A stretch of DNA of 64,000 nucleotides. Source: Cryoendolithus antarcticus. Its lineage: Eukaryota; Ascomycota; Dothideomycetes; Cladosporiales; Cladosporiaceae. A model generated the notes under the pieces. The model was not told the DNA's origin. It saw only the letters and a program-made list of their open reading frames with translations, and ran no database searches. Of the stretch, positions 34,833-44,725 are shown piece after piece. Both the position numbers and the translations under genes were made by a program. The stretch's first letter is position 1. Each line of letters starts with the position of its first letter. The stretch covers positions 310,001 to 374,000 of the forward strand of contig NAJO01000039.1 of the NCBI GenBank assembly GCA_002077065.1, written 5' to 3'.

Positions 34833-35885
34833 ATGGCCGACTCAGTCGACCGTGTTTTCGGCCACGCCCTTACAACAGTCACCAAGATCCGCCCCGGCGC
34901 CCAGAAACCCCCTCCCACCGCCCGCCTCGCCCTCTATGGCCTCTACAAACAATCCATGGAAGGCGACGTGCACGACGTGCACCCGCGTCCCACCTCCTCC
35001 GACCACCCAGACGCCTCACCGGAGCACCTCCGCCGCGAGCAAGAGAAATGGGACGCCTGGGCCTTGAACGCCACCCTCTCCCGCACAGAGGCCAAGCGCC
35101 GCTACATCGAAACGCTGATCTCAACAATGCGGCAATACGCAAGTCACACGGACGAAGCACGGCAGCTGGTCGAGGAGCTGGAGTTCGTGTGGGATCAAAT
35201 TAAGAGTAATTCGGTTCATGGGAGTGGGAGCGAGCAGAGTAGTCCCGGGAGGGATGTGGAGAGGAGTGGGTATCTTGGCGTCAGTAGCGAGGGGGGTGGG
35301 AATGGGATTACGAGTTCGGCGGCGGCTATGGAGCGGCCGTTGACGGTTTTGAGTCCGGTTAGTCAGGCGGATGAGGAGGAGGAGGCTGAGGAGGCTGAGG
35401 AGGAGGAATTTGTGGATGCGCCGGCGTTCTCGCAGGTGGATGCGGCGGACTTGAGGGAGGCGTATGAGGGCAGCTTGGACGAGCAGCAGGCCAAGGCTGG
35501 GAAGGCGGTGCAGCCTCGGGCAGCGGGAGGCGCGGTCACAGACGCCCGATGGCGGAAGCGTATCGAGTCTTCCCTCTTCAAGCTCTCGACCGAGATCGCT
35601 GCACTCCGTGAACAGCTCGAGGCGAATAGATGGATCAAGACTCAACGGCGCAAGAGCGTCATAGGCTGGATCACACGCATCGGCTGGTGGGCACTACAGC
35701 TCTTCGTGGCAGACGGTGTGATTCTCTGGATCGTGCTACTGTACATGCGACGAAAGCAAGATCGCCGACTGGAAGGCGCTATTCGAGTACTGCTAGGCGA
35801 TGCTGTTGCTCAAGTCCAGAAAGTGGCTTCGGATGTGAAGATACCGAAGTTGCCGCAGATCAGTGCGCGGAAGAAAGATGGGTGA
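34833..35885 (+). CDS. ATG37: Peroxisomal acyl-CoA-binding protein Atg37 (ACBD5-like)
   Basis: An intronless frame of 350 residues. Residues about 1-110 form an acyl-CoA-binding domain (VFGHALTTVTKIRPGAQKPP, RLALYGLYKQSMEGDV, EKWDAWALNATLSRTEAKRR). A disordered acidic region (EEEEAEEAEEEEF, about 183-196) and a coiled coil (SLFKLSTEIAALREQLEANR) follow. A single transmembrane helix (WWALQLFVADGVILWIVLLY, about 285-304) is flanked by basic residues and a short tail. This order, an N-terminal ACB domain with a C-terminal anchor, matches Atg37/ACBD5 of the peroxisomal membrane, which takes part in pexophagy and acyl-CoA handling. The GAG-rich stretch around 35370-35410 encodes the acidic run. 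Confidence 0.92.
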   Translation: MADSVDRVFGHALTTVTKIRPGAQKPPPTARLALYGLYKQSMEGDVHDVHPRPTSSDHPDASPEHLRREQEKWDAWALNATLSRTEAKRRYIETLISTMRQYASHTDEARQLVEELEFVWDQIKSNSVHGSGSEQSSPGRDVERSGYLGVSSEGGGNGITSSAAAMERPLTVLSPVSQADEEEEAEEAEEEEFVDAPAFSQVDAADLREAYEGSLDEQQAKAGKAVQPRAAGGAVTDARWRKRIESSLFKLSTEIAALREQLEANRWIKTQRRKSVIGWITRIGWWALQLFVADGVILWIVLLYMRRKQDRRLEGAIRVLLGDAVAQVQKVASDVKIPKLPQISARKKDG

Positions 35886-36517
35886 GAGCTCATTGCGGAT
35901 GTGAAGGAAACGCTCGAGACTGAGCTGAGCGATGTCCATTTTGCCAGCCATAAATCCGTCCTCTCGGCCACCCGGTCGGCGTCGTGGACGGCAAACAGCG
36001 CTGCACTGTGCTATTATACGGCATCGCGATGGACAGATAACGGGAGCCTCGCATCGCTGAGCATTCCCCGCAGGATCGCGACGTCAGCACGGCTGCACGC
36101 AGATACCCTCGGTTCCTTCTCGCAGATCTGTCGTAGAGACTGCAGACAGACACCGCGCTCTCGCTGCCCCATTCCGTTTACGGACCTGGACTATTCGACA
36201 CGCTCACTGTCCGGCAGATCCGCCGAGCCCCAACCCTGCTTACTTCCTGTCAATTTGGAGGAGCTGATCGGTGACGCCAGCAACGCGGTCCCCGCTGGCC
36301 TTACGAGACTATCTACACCGCCAAGATACAGTCAAGGATCTACGAGATGATGTGATGATATGTATGCCACTTGATAATTACACTAATACACAAATACACC
36401 ACCTCTCGTGCAGCTCAATGCCGTGTCTGTCCATCATGCCATCCAACATCCCGGTGGGGTTCCTCGGGACACCACAGCCGCAACGCCAGACCCATCCCCC
36501 GAGCAAATGACCGAAGC
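35886..36517. other. Convergent intergenic region
   Basis: 3' flanks of ATG37 and the opposite-strand gene. Plus-strand frames of 74-149 codons occur (for example 35901-36350) but show no family features. The end of the region abuts the gene relic at 36518-36680. Confidence 0.4.
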
Positions 36518-36680
36518 CATTTTCTAAAGCTCACGACGTCGATCTCGGCGCCGTTCATCAGCAGCACAGCACAGCATCCGACCTCGAGTACATAATCAAG
36601 CGCCTTTACGGCGCGCGAGAAATCGAGATCCAGAACTTCGGGCAAACTTGACCACCTCGCGATGCTTGTAGTCCAGGAAC
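36518..36680 (-). pseudogene. Gene relic A (homologous to relic B at 55.7 kb)
   Basis: On the minus strand, directly after the stop codon of the 922-residue gene, the DNA reads FLDYKHREVV and then, in another frame, LPEVLDLDFSRAVKALDYVL and LLMNGAEIDVVSF. The same order occurs on the plus strand at 55681-55891. Compared with that copy, relic A lacks about 24 bases in two places and is broken by a frame change, so it cannot encode the ancestral protein. The family is not recognised. Confidence 0.7.
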
Positions 36681-36686
36681 CCGTCC

Positions 36687-39455
36687 TCAGAACACATCCT
36701 CCGGCCACTCAAATGCCTCCCCTCCCTTCTTCCCCATCCCCGCCCCCTCTGCATTCCCACTCCCTTCCTTCAGCCCCTCAAAACCCCACCCCTTCCCATT
36801 CCCATCCCTCTTCTCCCAAACAGCCTTGGTAGCCTTCACCATCAACTCCTCCTCCGTACCCGCCTCCTTCCTCGGACTCGCAGAGCGCGAACGCGGTCTC
36901 ATAGCCTTGAAGAATGTCGGCTTGAAGACATCGTCGTTGCTCGTGACACTAGCAATTGAGGCGGACGGCGAGGTTTCTTCTTCTTCTTCTTCTTCGTAGA
37001 GGGGCTCGAGGGGCGCGGTTTGGGAGTCCATGCTCGTGCGTGGGGCGAGCTCCGGGGAGTCGATGTTGGCTTCAGCACCGGCGACTGTGATGGTATCTTG
37101 AGTTGTTTGCATTACGACGTCTCCGTCCAGCTCGGCCACATTCTCGGTTGCTGCGATGGCGCCGGTGGCGGCCACTTGCTTGGTGATAATATGGGCAGGC
37201 AAGCTGGCTTTCGCAGCGACCGCAGCCTTCTTCGCTATTTTCACAGGCTTCGTGACCTTACCAGCCGGGCTTGAGCTCTTCGCAACCGGACCTTTCTTCG
37301 CAGCACCCGCAGACTTGCGCTTCTTCTTGCTTTTAGCGGACTCCCACTCGCTGTCTTCATCGCTGTACACATTGTTCTTGCCCAGCTTGAACTCCCTGAG
37401 ATCCTCGGCCGCGGCGTTGGACTTACGCTTCTTGAGGCGGCCGGCGTTCTTGGCAGCTTTCACTGAGGCGTCGAGTTCCTTGAGCTTAGCGTCGAGGGAT
37501 GCGTAATCTTGCTTGTCGGTCGTTTGAGCGTCGACGGTCAAGGTTTCAGACGCGGTAGGGGCCTCAATAGCGGGATCCTCGAGCTCCAGCGGTATGTCGG
37601 CCTCGAGCTCAGCCACTGGCATAATATTGCTCTCGGGCTCATATGCAGCTCCACTGATCGTGTGTAGATCGACCGTCTGAACATCTGCGGTGGGCGAAAG
37701 TGCAGCCGAGAGCTCGTGGAGCTGGACTTCCGTTGTGATCTGACTCATAGCGTCAAGCTCCATTTTGTCCTCGTCTCGATTGCTCTCGGGTTTTGTTTCA
37801 GTGGTACTGTCGATAGTCGTCTGATGGGTGGTTGTGGTAGTGTACTTGTCAGTAAGTTTGAAGAGCGAAGTAGCACGTCGAGGATAGGGCTTGCGAGAGC
37901 CAGCACGTGATCGCTGCTTGACAGTCTCTTCACCATCCCAATCACTCATATCAGCACTGGCATCACGTGCATGGTTCACTCGATCGTCAGCAGATTCGTC
38001 CTCACTCCTGTCCATGATACTAGCAGGATCAAGCAGTCGCTCACTAGGCAGACTTGCAAGCTTCCCCGGTACGAACTTCGGTCGCTTCAAAGTCGTGCCC
38101 GAGGTGAACTTCGCATACCTCCCCTTCAGTGTTGGCATGGGTGAAGCTTCGACCAAGGCTTCGTCTAGCTCCACACGGGCATTTCGTAGCTTTACTTCCA
38201 GATCACTGACCCGCTTTGATAGCTTGTGTTGTCTCCTGAGATCAAGCTTGGATGTTGGACGCTTGAGTGCGGAGTCAACAGACTCCATGTCGGTCTTGAC
38301 AGGCGAGACTGAGCAGCTGGGGTCACGCCCGATCTGACTCGGGTCGACAGGTGCTAGCAAGTCATTGCTAGAAGCCATGCGCTTGAGGTCCCCGCGAATG
38401 TTGGCAAGCGAAGGACGCTTGAAGTGCAGGCGAGACTTGATGGTCTTGATCATCGAGGCAGGCTGCATGTGCTCGCGTGGCTGGGAGTCGTCCGTTGCCA
38501 ATGTCAAGCGATAGTTGTACGATGGCACGTGCTTTGTGTCCAGCGAGTCTCGAGTGTTGTGCGAGTCCCGGGCATCCTGAGCGACGCCTTCGGTAGACAT
38601 CGATACACCCGAGTCGCGCGGCGTGGTAGACTCCGAGTTCGTGAAATTGAAGACGGGCTTGAACGTGAAGCCGCCAGTGCTCTTCATCTGTGCATACTTC
38701 GCCTCCGCCTCTTCCTTCATTAGCCTCTTCCTCTCCAGATCCGCCAGGTTCTTCTGTGTCAGCTCCTCTTTGGTCTCGTTCCACACATCCTTCCACATCT
38801 TGACCGGGTGCATGCTGATACCGAAAGTGCGGCTAAGGCGCGAGAAGATGCCCGGATTCGCAGGTGCTGGATCTTGGGTCAAGCGAGGAGGCGGCATAGA
38901 AGGCAGCGCCTCGATGTGCTCAGATACCCGGTAGGAGGTACTAGCACCTCCCTCTGCCTCTTCGTGATAGTCGGACATCAGATCATCGACCAACTTGATA
39001 TTACCGCTGTCGGTACGGATCATGCGAGTGAAGACACTGGGCGGCTGATCACTCGGTTTATCTGTCAAGCTGCCCTCCAGGAACTTCGACTCCCGCGCTT
39101 GGAGCAGCGCTTCCGCCTGGGCTCTAGCTTGCTGTTGTGCTGCATGACGCAGATTGAGGTTCGAGAGGTTGTTGACGCCCTTCTTCCGACGCACGTTATG
39201 CGACTGCACAGGTGTGGCGTCATCCGTAAGTTCGTCGTCGGTGTATGGTATGTTCAGTCGGCTTCTCTTTGTAGGCGTGCGAGTGTCTGAGTCCTCTGCG
39301 CCGTGAAAGTGTCCATCGGTGGCTCCGTAGGCCATGTCTACGTCCGCCTCGCGCTTCCGCTTCGATCCGCTCAGAGGCGCTGCAGATGGCTCTCGAGATG
39401 CCATGCCGCGCTTTTGTGGTGTATCCTTGGGTGGTACTGGTGGTGGCAGATCCAT
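36687..39455 (-). CDS. Large Lys/Ser-rich nuclear-type protein of unknown function
   Basis: An intronless frame of 922 residues starting MDLPPPVPPKDTP. The N-terminal third has nuclear-localisation-like clusters (GSKRKREADVD, TPTKRSRL) and conserved-looking helices (LNLRHAAQQQARAQAEALLQ, KNLADLERKRLMKEEAEAKY, VKMWKDVWNETKEELTQ). A coiled coil (HKLSKRVSDLEVKLRNARVE) lies near residue 405. The C-terminal half is low complexity, with SKKKRKSAGAAKK and a Glu run encoded by a TTC/GAA microsatellite near 36975. Similar proteins are sometimes labelled nuclear RNA-binding proteins in fungal annotation, but I see no RNA-binding domain. The role remains unknown. Confidence 0.78.
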   Translation of the reverse strand: MDLPPPVPPKDTPQKRGMASREPSAAPLSGSKRKREADVDMAYGATDGHFHGAEDSDTRTPTKRSRLNIPYTDDELTDDATPVQSHNVRRKKGVNNLSNLNLRHAAQQQARAQAEALLQARESKFLEGSLTDKPSDQPPSVFTRMIRTDSGNIKLVDDLMSDYHEEAEGGASTSYRVSEHIEALPSMPPPRLTQDPAPANPGIFSRLSRTFGISMHPVKMWKDVWNETKEELTQKNLADLERKRLMKEEAEAKYAQMKSTGGFTFKPVFNFTNSESTTPRDSGVSMSTEGVAQDARDSHNTRDSLDTKHVPSYNYRLTLATDDSQPREHMQPASMIKTIKSRLHFKRPSLANIRGDLKRMASSNDLLAPVDPSQIGRDPSCSVSPVKTDMESVDSALKRPTSKLDLRRQHKLSKRVSDLEVKLRNARVELDEALVEASPMPTLKGRYAKFTSGTTLKRPKFVPGKLASLPSERLLDPASIMDRSEDESADDRVNHARDASADMSDWDGEETVKQRSRAGSRKPYPRRATSLFKLTDKYTTTTTHQTTIDSTTETKPESNRDEDKMELDAMSQITTEVQLHELSAALSPTADVQTVDLHTISGAAYEPESNIMPVAELEADIPLELEDPAIEAPTASETLTVDAQTTDKQDYASLDAKLKELDASVKAAKNAGRLKKRKSNAAAEDLREFKLGKNNVYSDEDSEWESAKSKKKRKSAGAAKKGPVAKSSSPAGKVTKPVKIAKKAAVAAKASLPAHIITKQVAATGAIAATENVAELDGDVVMQTTQDTITVAGAEANIDSPELAPRTSMDSQTAPLEPLYEEEEEEETSPSASIASVTSNDDVFKPTFFKAMRPRSRSASPRKEAGTEEELMVKATKAVWEKRDGNGKGWGFEGLKEGSGNAEGAGMGKKGGEAFEWPEDVF
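36977..37000 (+). repeat. TTC microsatellite (GAA on coding strand)
   Basis: An uninterrupted run of about seven TTC units inside the 922-residue gene encodes a Glu run (YEEEEEEE). It is a likely length-variable site. Confidence 0.8.
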
Positions 39456-40394
39456 CAGTGGGAATGTTGCTGTGGTGAATGATAGTCTTGAGTTCCTCTA
39501 ATGTTGTGCAAACGCCAGATTCGTGCGTCTAAGACATGTAGTGTAGATTGTCAGGGATAGGAAATGTCGTGTTCCTACCTGAAGCCGTTTCTGTGAGACG
39601 CGCCGATCATTAATCTCAATCCCCGCGAATATCTCCTCTGGAAGCAATTGAGCAACGCCCAACACCACGCTGCAGTCTTCTCTCGAGCGCAATATGCACC
39701 AGCAAACGCGCGAAGGGGATCGTTAAGTCGTGAAATGATACAATAGTTGCAGTACAGGAAGAGGGGCAGGTGACGACCAAGTCAACAACGCGGTCACTGG
39801 TCTTCACTCAAAAAGGCTTAGCACCAAGGGCTTGCAGGGATCATGCCGGCAGCGCATGAATGACGCGCTAGTGAATAGTTGCTGATCCTTGACTTCATCA
39901 AACCTCCTCACTCCTTCGCCAAACGTAGCATGACGCCCTGATTATTGCTACAAGAGAAGCATTGCAGTCTACAATTGTGGCTGACGGCTTGTTCAACCGG
40001 TGACAATTGGCACACACTGGAGACGATTTACCGTCGCGGTTCGTGCACGGAGTCAAAACTTGACTTCCCACGAGCAGCTCTCCACGACCGGGTCAGAGAC
40101 TCTTTGAGGACATCTACTTGCAGACTGCAGACCAGTAGGAGCCAAGTGATAATTGGTGACCTCCAGCAGAATGTTCGAGGACGTGAGTACCTTTCTTCCA
40201 CTTCGGTGTATAAGCCATGTGTATTGCCTCGGACAATTCTATGCTTCTATTCCACCACTTTGAGCATCTGCAATCTGCCATAGCATCCGTTTCCGAATAA
40301 CAACTACAAGAAATACCAATCCAAGTTCACAGTCCTCAGCACCATCTACGACCACCCCCAAAATCCCATCTCCCCCCACGACCACAGACACCAC
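39456..40394. other. Divergent intergenic region, 0.94 kb
   Basis: It contains the promoters of the 922-residue gene and of the small membrane protein. At 40172 an ATG opens a short frame (MFEDV) followed by splice-donor-like GTGAGTACC. Because the frame upstream of 40395 stays open to about 40331 behind an acceptor-like TTCACAG, this could be a first exon of the next gene. Confidence 0.4.
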
Positions 40395-40736
40395 ATGCCC
40401 GACTACGACATGTCAGCCTACCCCTGCCAGCGCCCAGTCTTCGGGCGCCACCCCTACGGCATAGACCACGCAGACCATCGCTTTTACCGCCGCGGGGTGC
40501 CCAACGTTGCCTTCTCTGAAACTCCGTCAATCAACGACCAAGAGCGGCCACAATGGGCCGCTGTGCAATATACGGGCCTTGCTATTGTGTGCGCGATTGC
40601 TTTGATCATCTGCTTGATTTCGCTGAAGGTGTGGTGGAGTAAGAGGAAGACGGCCAAGGAGGCTGCGAAGGCGAGGAGGCAGGCGGTGGAGTTGGGAGAC
40701 GTCGAGGTACGGGAAGTTGGAGCAAAGAGACGGTAG
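40395..40736 (+). CDS. Small single-pass membrane protein of unknown function
   Basis: A frame of 113 residues from the ATG at 40395. The first 55 residues are polar and rich in Tyr/His/Pro (YPCQRPVFGRHPYGIDHADH). Residues about 56-77 form one transmembrane helix (YTGLAIVCAIALIICLISLK). The cytosolic tail is strongly basic (RKTAKEAAKARRQ). The reading frame is open for about 21 codons upstream of this ATG with coding-like sequence (STIYDHPQNPISPHDHRHH). A spliced start further upstream, near 40172, is therefore possible and would lengthen the protein. No family was recognised. Confidence 0.6.
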   Translation: MPDYDMSAYPCQRPVFGRHPYGIDHADHRFYRRGVPNVAFSETPSINDQERPQWAAVQYTGLAIVCAIALIICLISLKVWWSKRKTAKEAAKARRQAVELGDVEVREVGAKRR

Positions 40737-41045
40737 TGACGAAGCCTGAGGCTAGGTAAGTCGACTTGGACATGGTGCGAGGATGTGAAGGGTTCATGGC
40801 TAATGTGAGTGCAGTGCTAGGTCAGTTGGGGACCGACACATGACGTTATTGACGTGGGCGTAAGTGGCGACGTTCGTGCAGGAAACGGAGACCGATGCAA
40901 TAGCGGCTACAACTACTATCTTAATGACGTCGGGTCAACAGACTTCATGGATGGAGCAGCATGATGAGTTAGTCCTGGTGACGCAGATAATCCACGATGC
41001 TAAACATACTCTGTGTATTTCCTCGCGAGGGATGTCTTGCCTCCC
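40737..41045. other. Convergent intergenic region
   Basis: 309 bases between the 3' ends of the small membrane protein and the BTB/coiled-coil gene. Nothing else was seen. Confidence 0.4.
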
Positions 41046-42437
41046 TCATAGCTTCGACGGCGTACTTGTGCTGCTTCGGTCTGTCGGTATGTTCGCCGCA
41101 AGGCGCATCAATGCCACCAAGAAGCATGGTCCTCCATGTGTGCGCATCTCGACGCGCGGATCTTTACGGCAGGTGCTGCAGCATTCTTTTACGTAGATCG
41201 GTTCGGTAAGAGGTACACTGCAAACTCCCCATGTACCGTTTTGTCCTCTATTGCTGGCATGAGAACGTTTCTCGCGCTTGACCTTCAGGCGTGCCTTGCA
41301 GTCTCGACATCGCACCTCAATCCTTCCGCGACCATACTTTCTTTTTCGCTGTATATCGAACAGTAGAGGCTTGCTGCTGCACTTCCTATTTGAGCAAGTC
41401 TCTGGCAGATCTTCGATGAAGCTAGAGAGCTTGTCGAGATCTTTTCTTGTAGCCCTCAGCTTTTCCGCCAATTGGCGCAATTTGTTCGCGTCTTCATTCG
41501 CACGTGCGTCGCTCTCGAACTCCACTCTTTCAACTTCGGCGATCTGTTTCGTGAACACTGCAGACACCCCGGTGACCGCATCTGCCATTTCTTTGTCCTT
41601 CTGTGCGCGAAGATCATTAATGTTCTTGATGTGCTGAAGACCATTCGATTTGAGCTCCTCGCGTAGCTTGATGTTGTTCTGGCGCGCCTTCTTCTCCCTC
41701 TTGCACCAATAAGCCTTGTCATCGTGACAGGACTGAAAGCGGGATGCCGACCATTGGAATATCTCCTTTGCAAGGACTTGCACCGCCGGCTCCTCGCTGT
41801 TAACTAGCGCTGAGAAGAACGTTGCATCGTCCTTCAGATGCCTGAGCATATGGACGGTGAAGTCGACGGTCTCATGTCTGATTCCCTTTTTGTCACCCTG
41901 AGCCGTGATCTGAGCTATCGTTACGATCAGCTCAAGCAAGCGGGCAGGCTCGCTAGCATCCCAGCCATAAGGCATAGTGTCGAGAGATGAGTCTTCGGCT
42001 GTCACCTTCATGGCTACGAATTCATAGTAATCCGCGATTGCGTAGGCATACGCATGCGCGACCAAAAGGCGAAGACGCGAAGCAGAGAAGTCCTTGATAT
42101 CTCTCGGCAGTACCTTCACTGGCTGCGTGTCTGCATGTTCGTTGGTGTAGCCTTCGTCGTTAGACATTGAATCATGCGGTCGAACCACCTCAACAGTGTA
42201 AGCCCCTCTGTAAGCAAATTCGATCATGCGCTGAAGTATGGCCGCGTCGAACTGCTCATGCTTGATCACATTGGATGTGGACTCTTTCATGTTGTTCCTC
42301 GGGTCGAACATCTTGGCAATGATTGATGAGGCGGTGCAGATTACGACCTTATGCACCTTGAATTGGCGATTTTCGCACTCGATGATAAGGTTGGCATATA
42401 CTTCTTCACCGTACAAGGCTTCGAAGTTGGATGACAT
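41046..42437 (-). CDS. BTB-domain protein with coiled coil and C-terminal Cys-rich segment
   Basis: 463 residues from the ATG at 42437, chosen because the BTB fold starts at once (SSNFEALYGEEVYANLIIEC, FKVHKVVICTASSIIAKMF, LQRMIEFAYRGAYTV). The frame is open for another 107 codons upstream, but that part looks like untranslated leader. Residues about 110-250 are helical. Residues about 265-370 form a charged coiled coil (KREKKARQNNIKLREELKSN, DANKLRQLAEKLRATRKDLD). Residues about 385-430 carry CSNRKC and RCRDC, a possible four-Cys zinc ribbon, with a second CCSTC group near the end. It is unrelated to the BTB gene at 12.7 kb beyond the shared domain. The function is unknown. Confidence 0.82.
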   Translation of the reverse strand: MSSNFEALYGEEVYANLIIECENRQFKVHKVVICTASSIIAKMFDPRNNMKESTSNVIKHEQFDAAILQRMIEFAYRGAYTVEVVRPHDSMSNDEGYTNEHADTQPVKVLPRDIKDFSASRLRLLVAHAYAYAIADYYEFVAMKVTAEDSSLDTMPYGWDASEPARLLELIVTIAQITAQGDKKGIRHETVDFTVHMLRHLKDDATFFSALVNSEEPAVQVLAKEIFQWSASRFQSCHDDKAYWCKREKKARQNNIKLREELKSNGLQHIKNINDLRAQKDKEMADAVTGVSAVFTKQIAEVERVEFESDARANEDANKLRQLAEKLRATRKDLDKLSSFIEDLPETCSNRKCSSKPLLFDIQRKRKYGRGRIEVRCRDCKARLKVKREKRSHASNRGQNGTWGVCSVPLTEPIYVKECCSTCRKDPRVEMRTHGGPCFLVALMRLAANIPTDRSSTSTPSKL

Positions 42438-42827
42438 GTTGCCGGTCTCTGCGCGCCCCCGGAGCTTTCCTGAGTTCCTTCGGTGTCGACTGCAAATGTA
42501 AGTTGGTTGGTAATGGCCCAATGGAAGGGACTGCTTGTGCTCCGCGTCTATGTGGACAGGCGATCTTCGATGGTATCTTGGTGGTGATGGGATTAAACGC
42601 AGCGCTGAAGTGAAGGAACCTAAGCGTAGTGTGCGTTGACGTTGAACAGCTGAAGACGTGCCATACTGATCCCGCCAGAGGTCCGTGAGACTTGGCACTG
42701 TCAGCAAAGTCAAGGGAAGCGCGACCCAGCTAGATCTGAATGCGAGCACTTCCATCATTCCACGCCCATCGCATCAAAGGGCTCAGGAGAATTAGGCATA
42801 ATCGGAACGTGGAGATAGTGAAACATG
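42438..42827. other. Promoter region of the BTB/coiled-coil gene
   Basis: 390 bases between two minus-strand genes, including the open but probably untranslated upstream part of the BTB frame. No other signal was seen. Confidence 0.4.
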
Positions 42828-44254
42828 CTAGGAGTCAACTTCCATTGCAGTACCGTTCGGTCCCAGGCCCTCTACTTCCTCCTGCAATCCAGGCAAGTAC
42901 GCACTGCTCTGGCACCCAGGGCAGTTGTGCGCCACCTCATGGCAGAAGACGTCGCAGTCGATGCAGAAGTGATTCTGGCACGTCTCACACTCGTATCTGC
43001 TTGACTCACTCGCGCCATCTGCCCGCTTCGACCGCGCATGCGCTTTGCCGTCGGTCGCACCGTTCGTTGCTTCGTGGTGCGCGGGGACTGGCGGAAAGGG
43101 CGACTGACAGCCGAAACATTGCTTCGTGCCTTTCTCTTCGGCACGTCTCCACGGTACCTCGATCCAGTTGCGCAGAGGGAAGAGGTGGTGATATGAGCGG
43201 GCCAGATGCGTCGACAGAATGAGTGTGAGGTCGCACGTCGGACAAGTGGCGGGTAGATTGCAGACCTTGGCTTTACATCGGCTGCACAGATATCCACCTC
43301 GCGTCAGCTCGCCGTGACATGCACAAAGCGTAGGCTTCTCCTCCGTGATCCGCGATGGGAAGCCCATCATGAGCAATGTCGCCTGACTTCGCTTTTGCGC
43401 ATCGGCATCAGTAGATCGCATGACGGGCGGAGTCGTGATACCCATAAAGAGCTGGCGGTAGTCGACTTCGTCCACGGCAACATTGTAACACTTGTCATCG
43501 CCAGCATTGGTCTTGCGACAGATTTCTGCACAGATGTGCATCTGCGCTGCCAGTCCGATGATGCTGACTCGGATGCGGTCTTTGATGCAAGCCTTGATGG
43601 TGTCGTGAATGTCACCCGGATCGCTGGTCAGCAGTGCGCCGAGGATGATCACCACCTCTCGAGTGCCATGCGATGGGGTGTGATACAACGCAGCTCGGGC
43701 CATCTCGAGTGCGTTCTGCAATGATGGGTTGCCTTTCGGCTCTCGTCCACGTAGCTCCCGCACAGCGCTGATGTGATTATTCGGATTGCCACCCATGTCG
43801 CTGATACGTTCCGCGACACCATCACGCATACCAAGTATGCCAAGTTGCGAGATCGGGTTCTGCTCGAAGTACTCCTGGACGAAGGCGACTGTGTACGTGA
43901 GCGTAAGTAGATGGCGAGTCGGCCGCAGGTCCTTCTCGATCATCGCTACGGATTGATCGAGTATCAGCACGGTATGCCGGATGATGCCTCTCTGAAGTGG
44001 CGTCGTGTCCTTCAGGAGTCTGCACGCAGAGTCAGTGGGACTAATCTGAAAGACATGGCATGCAGTTCCTACCTTCGCCTTTTGTTCGCCTCTTCGATTC
44101 CGCCAAGTACACCCTCGATACCATCGCCTCCGTCGCCAATATCCCAAGTTCTAGACGCGGTGGCCTCCCATCGTGCCTGGACTCGTTGCTTAGGCTTCGA
44201 TGCTGCTGCTCTGCCTCGCCCAGTCACAACATCTTCGTCCGATGAGTCCGCCAT
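42828..44254 (-). CDS. SSL1: TFIIH subunit Ssl1 (p44)
   Basis: Two exons (44254-44073 and 44019-42828; 53-base intron, GTAGGA...TGCAG) give 457 residues. After an acidic and basic N-terminal part comes the Ssl1 core: RGIIRHTVLILDQSVAMIEK, DLRPTRHLLTLTYTVAFVQE and LGILGMRDGVAERISDMGGN, a von Willebrand A-like domain. The C-terminal half carries the zinc-binding modules CACHGELTRGGYLCSRCKAK, CNLPATCPTCDL, then YECETCQNHFCIDCDVFCHE and HNCPGCQS. Ssl1 works in the TFIIH core in transcription initiation and nucleotide-excision repair, where it stimulates the XPD-type helicase. All expected Cys pairs are visible. It is head-to-head with the RAB11 gene. Confidence 0.97.
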
Positions 44255-44725
44255 GATACGCTGATGGTGAATGCTTCAGAAAAGTCCACAATGAGGCTGA
44301 GAGCACTCTACAGCAGCCACAGAACTCGTTGATCTGCTCCGCTATTAATGTTTCCGAGGCATAGCGCGAGCTGGCCTATATCACAACGTCTCAGCCCATG
44401 CTTGTAACTGCATGGTAAGAATTTACGAAGTCTGCAGATGCCAGAGTGTGAGTGAAGTACAAGACTATGACTAAGCGACGCCAAGCGCTAGGGTCCCTGC
44501 GCGAGCCTCAGCTTGGGCGCAAGAGGCAGCAGAACAAAGGGTCGCAATAACTTCATCTCTCTGAGATACCAAGCACTCACCTCACTGTGCTAAATCGCGA
44601 GTGAATTATACGCAAGAGACAAAGATCGCCGTCACACCCTCCTCTCCACCGCCAGCAGAGGGGCACACCGCAATCTAGACCCCACCAACACCACCTCTCC
44701 CTTATCCGCTGACACCACCGCGAAC
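44255..44725. promoter_or_regulatory. Bidirectional promoter, SSL1 / RAB11
   Basis: The 471 bases between the two divergent start codons hold no coding frame. The RAB11 side ends in a C/A-rich leader (about 44630-44725). Confidence 0.55.

Noticed and set aside
36977..37000. TTC run as a mobile-element or regulatory repeat
   Set aside because: It is in frame within a coding region and simply encodes Glu; an ordinary coding microsatellite.
42438..42758. Upstream extension of the BTB/coiled-coil gene to an earlier ATG
   Set aside because: The frame is open, but the 107 extra residues look like untranslated leader and the BTB fold begins immediately at the chosen start.
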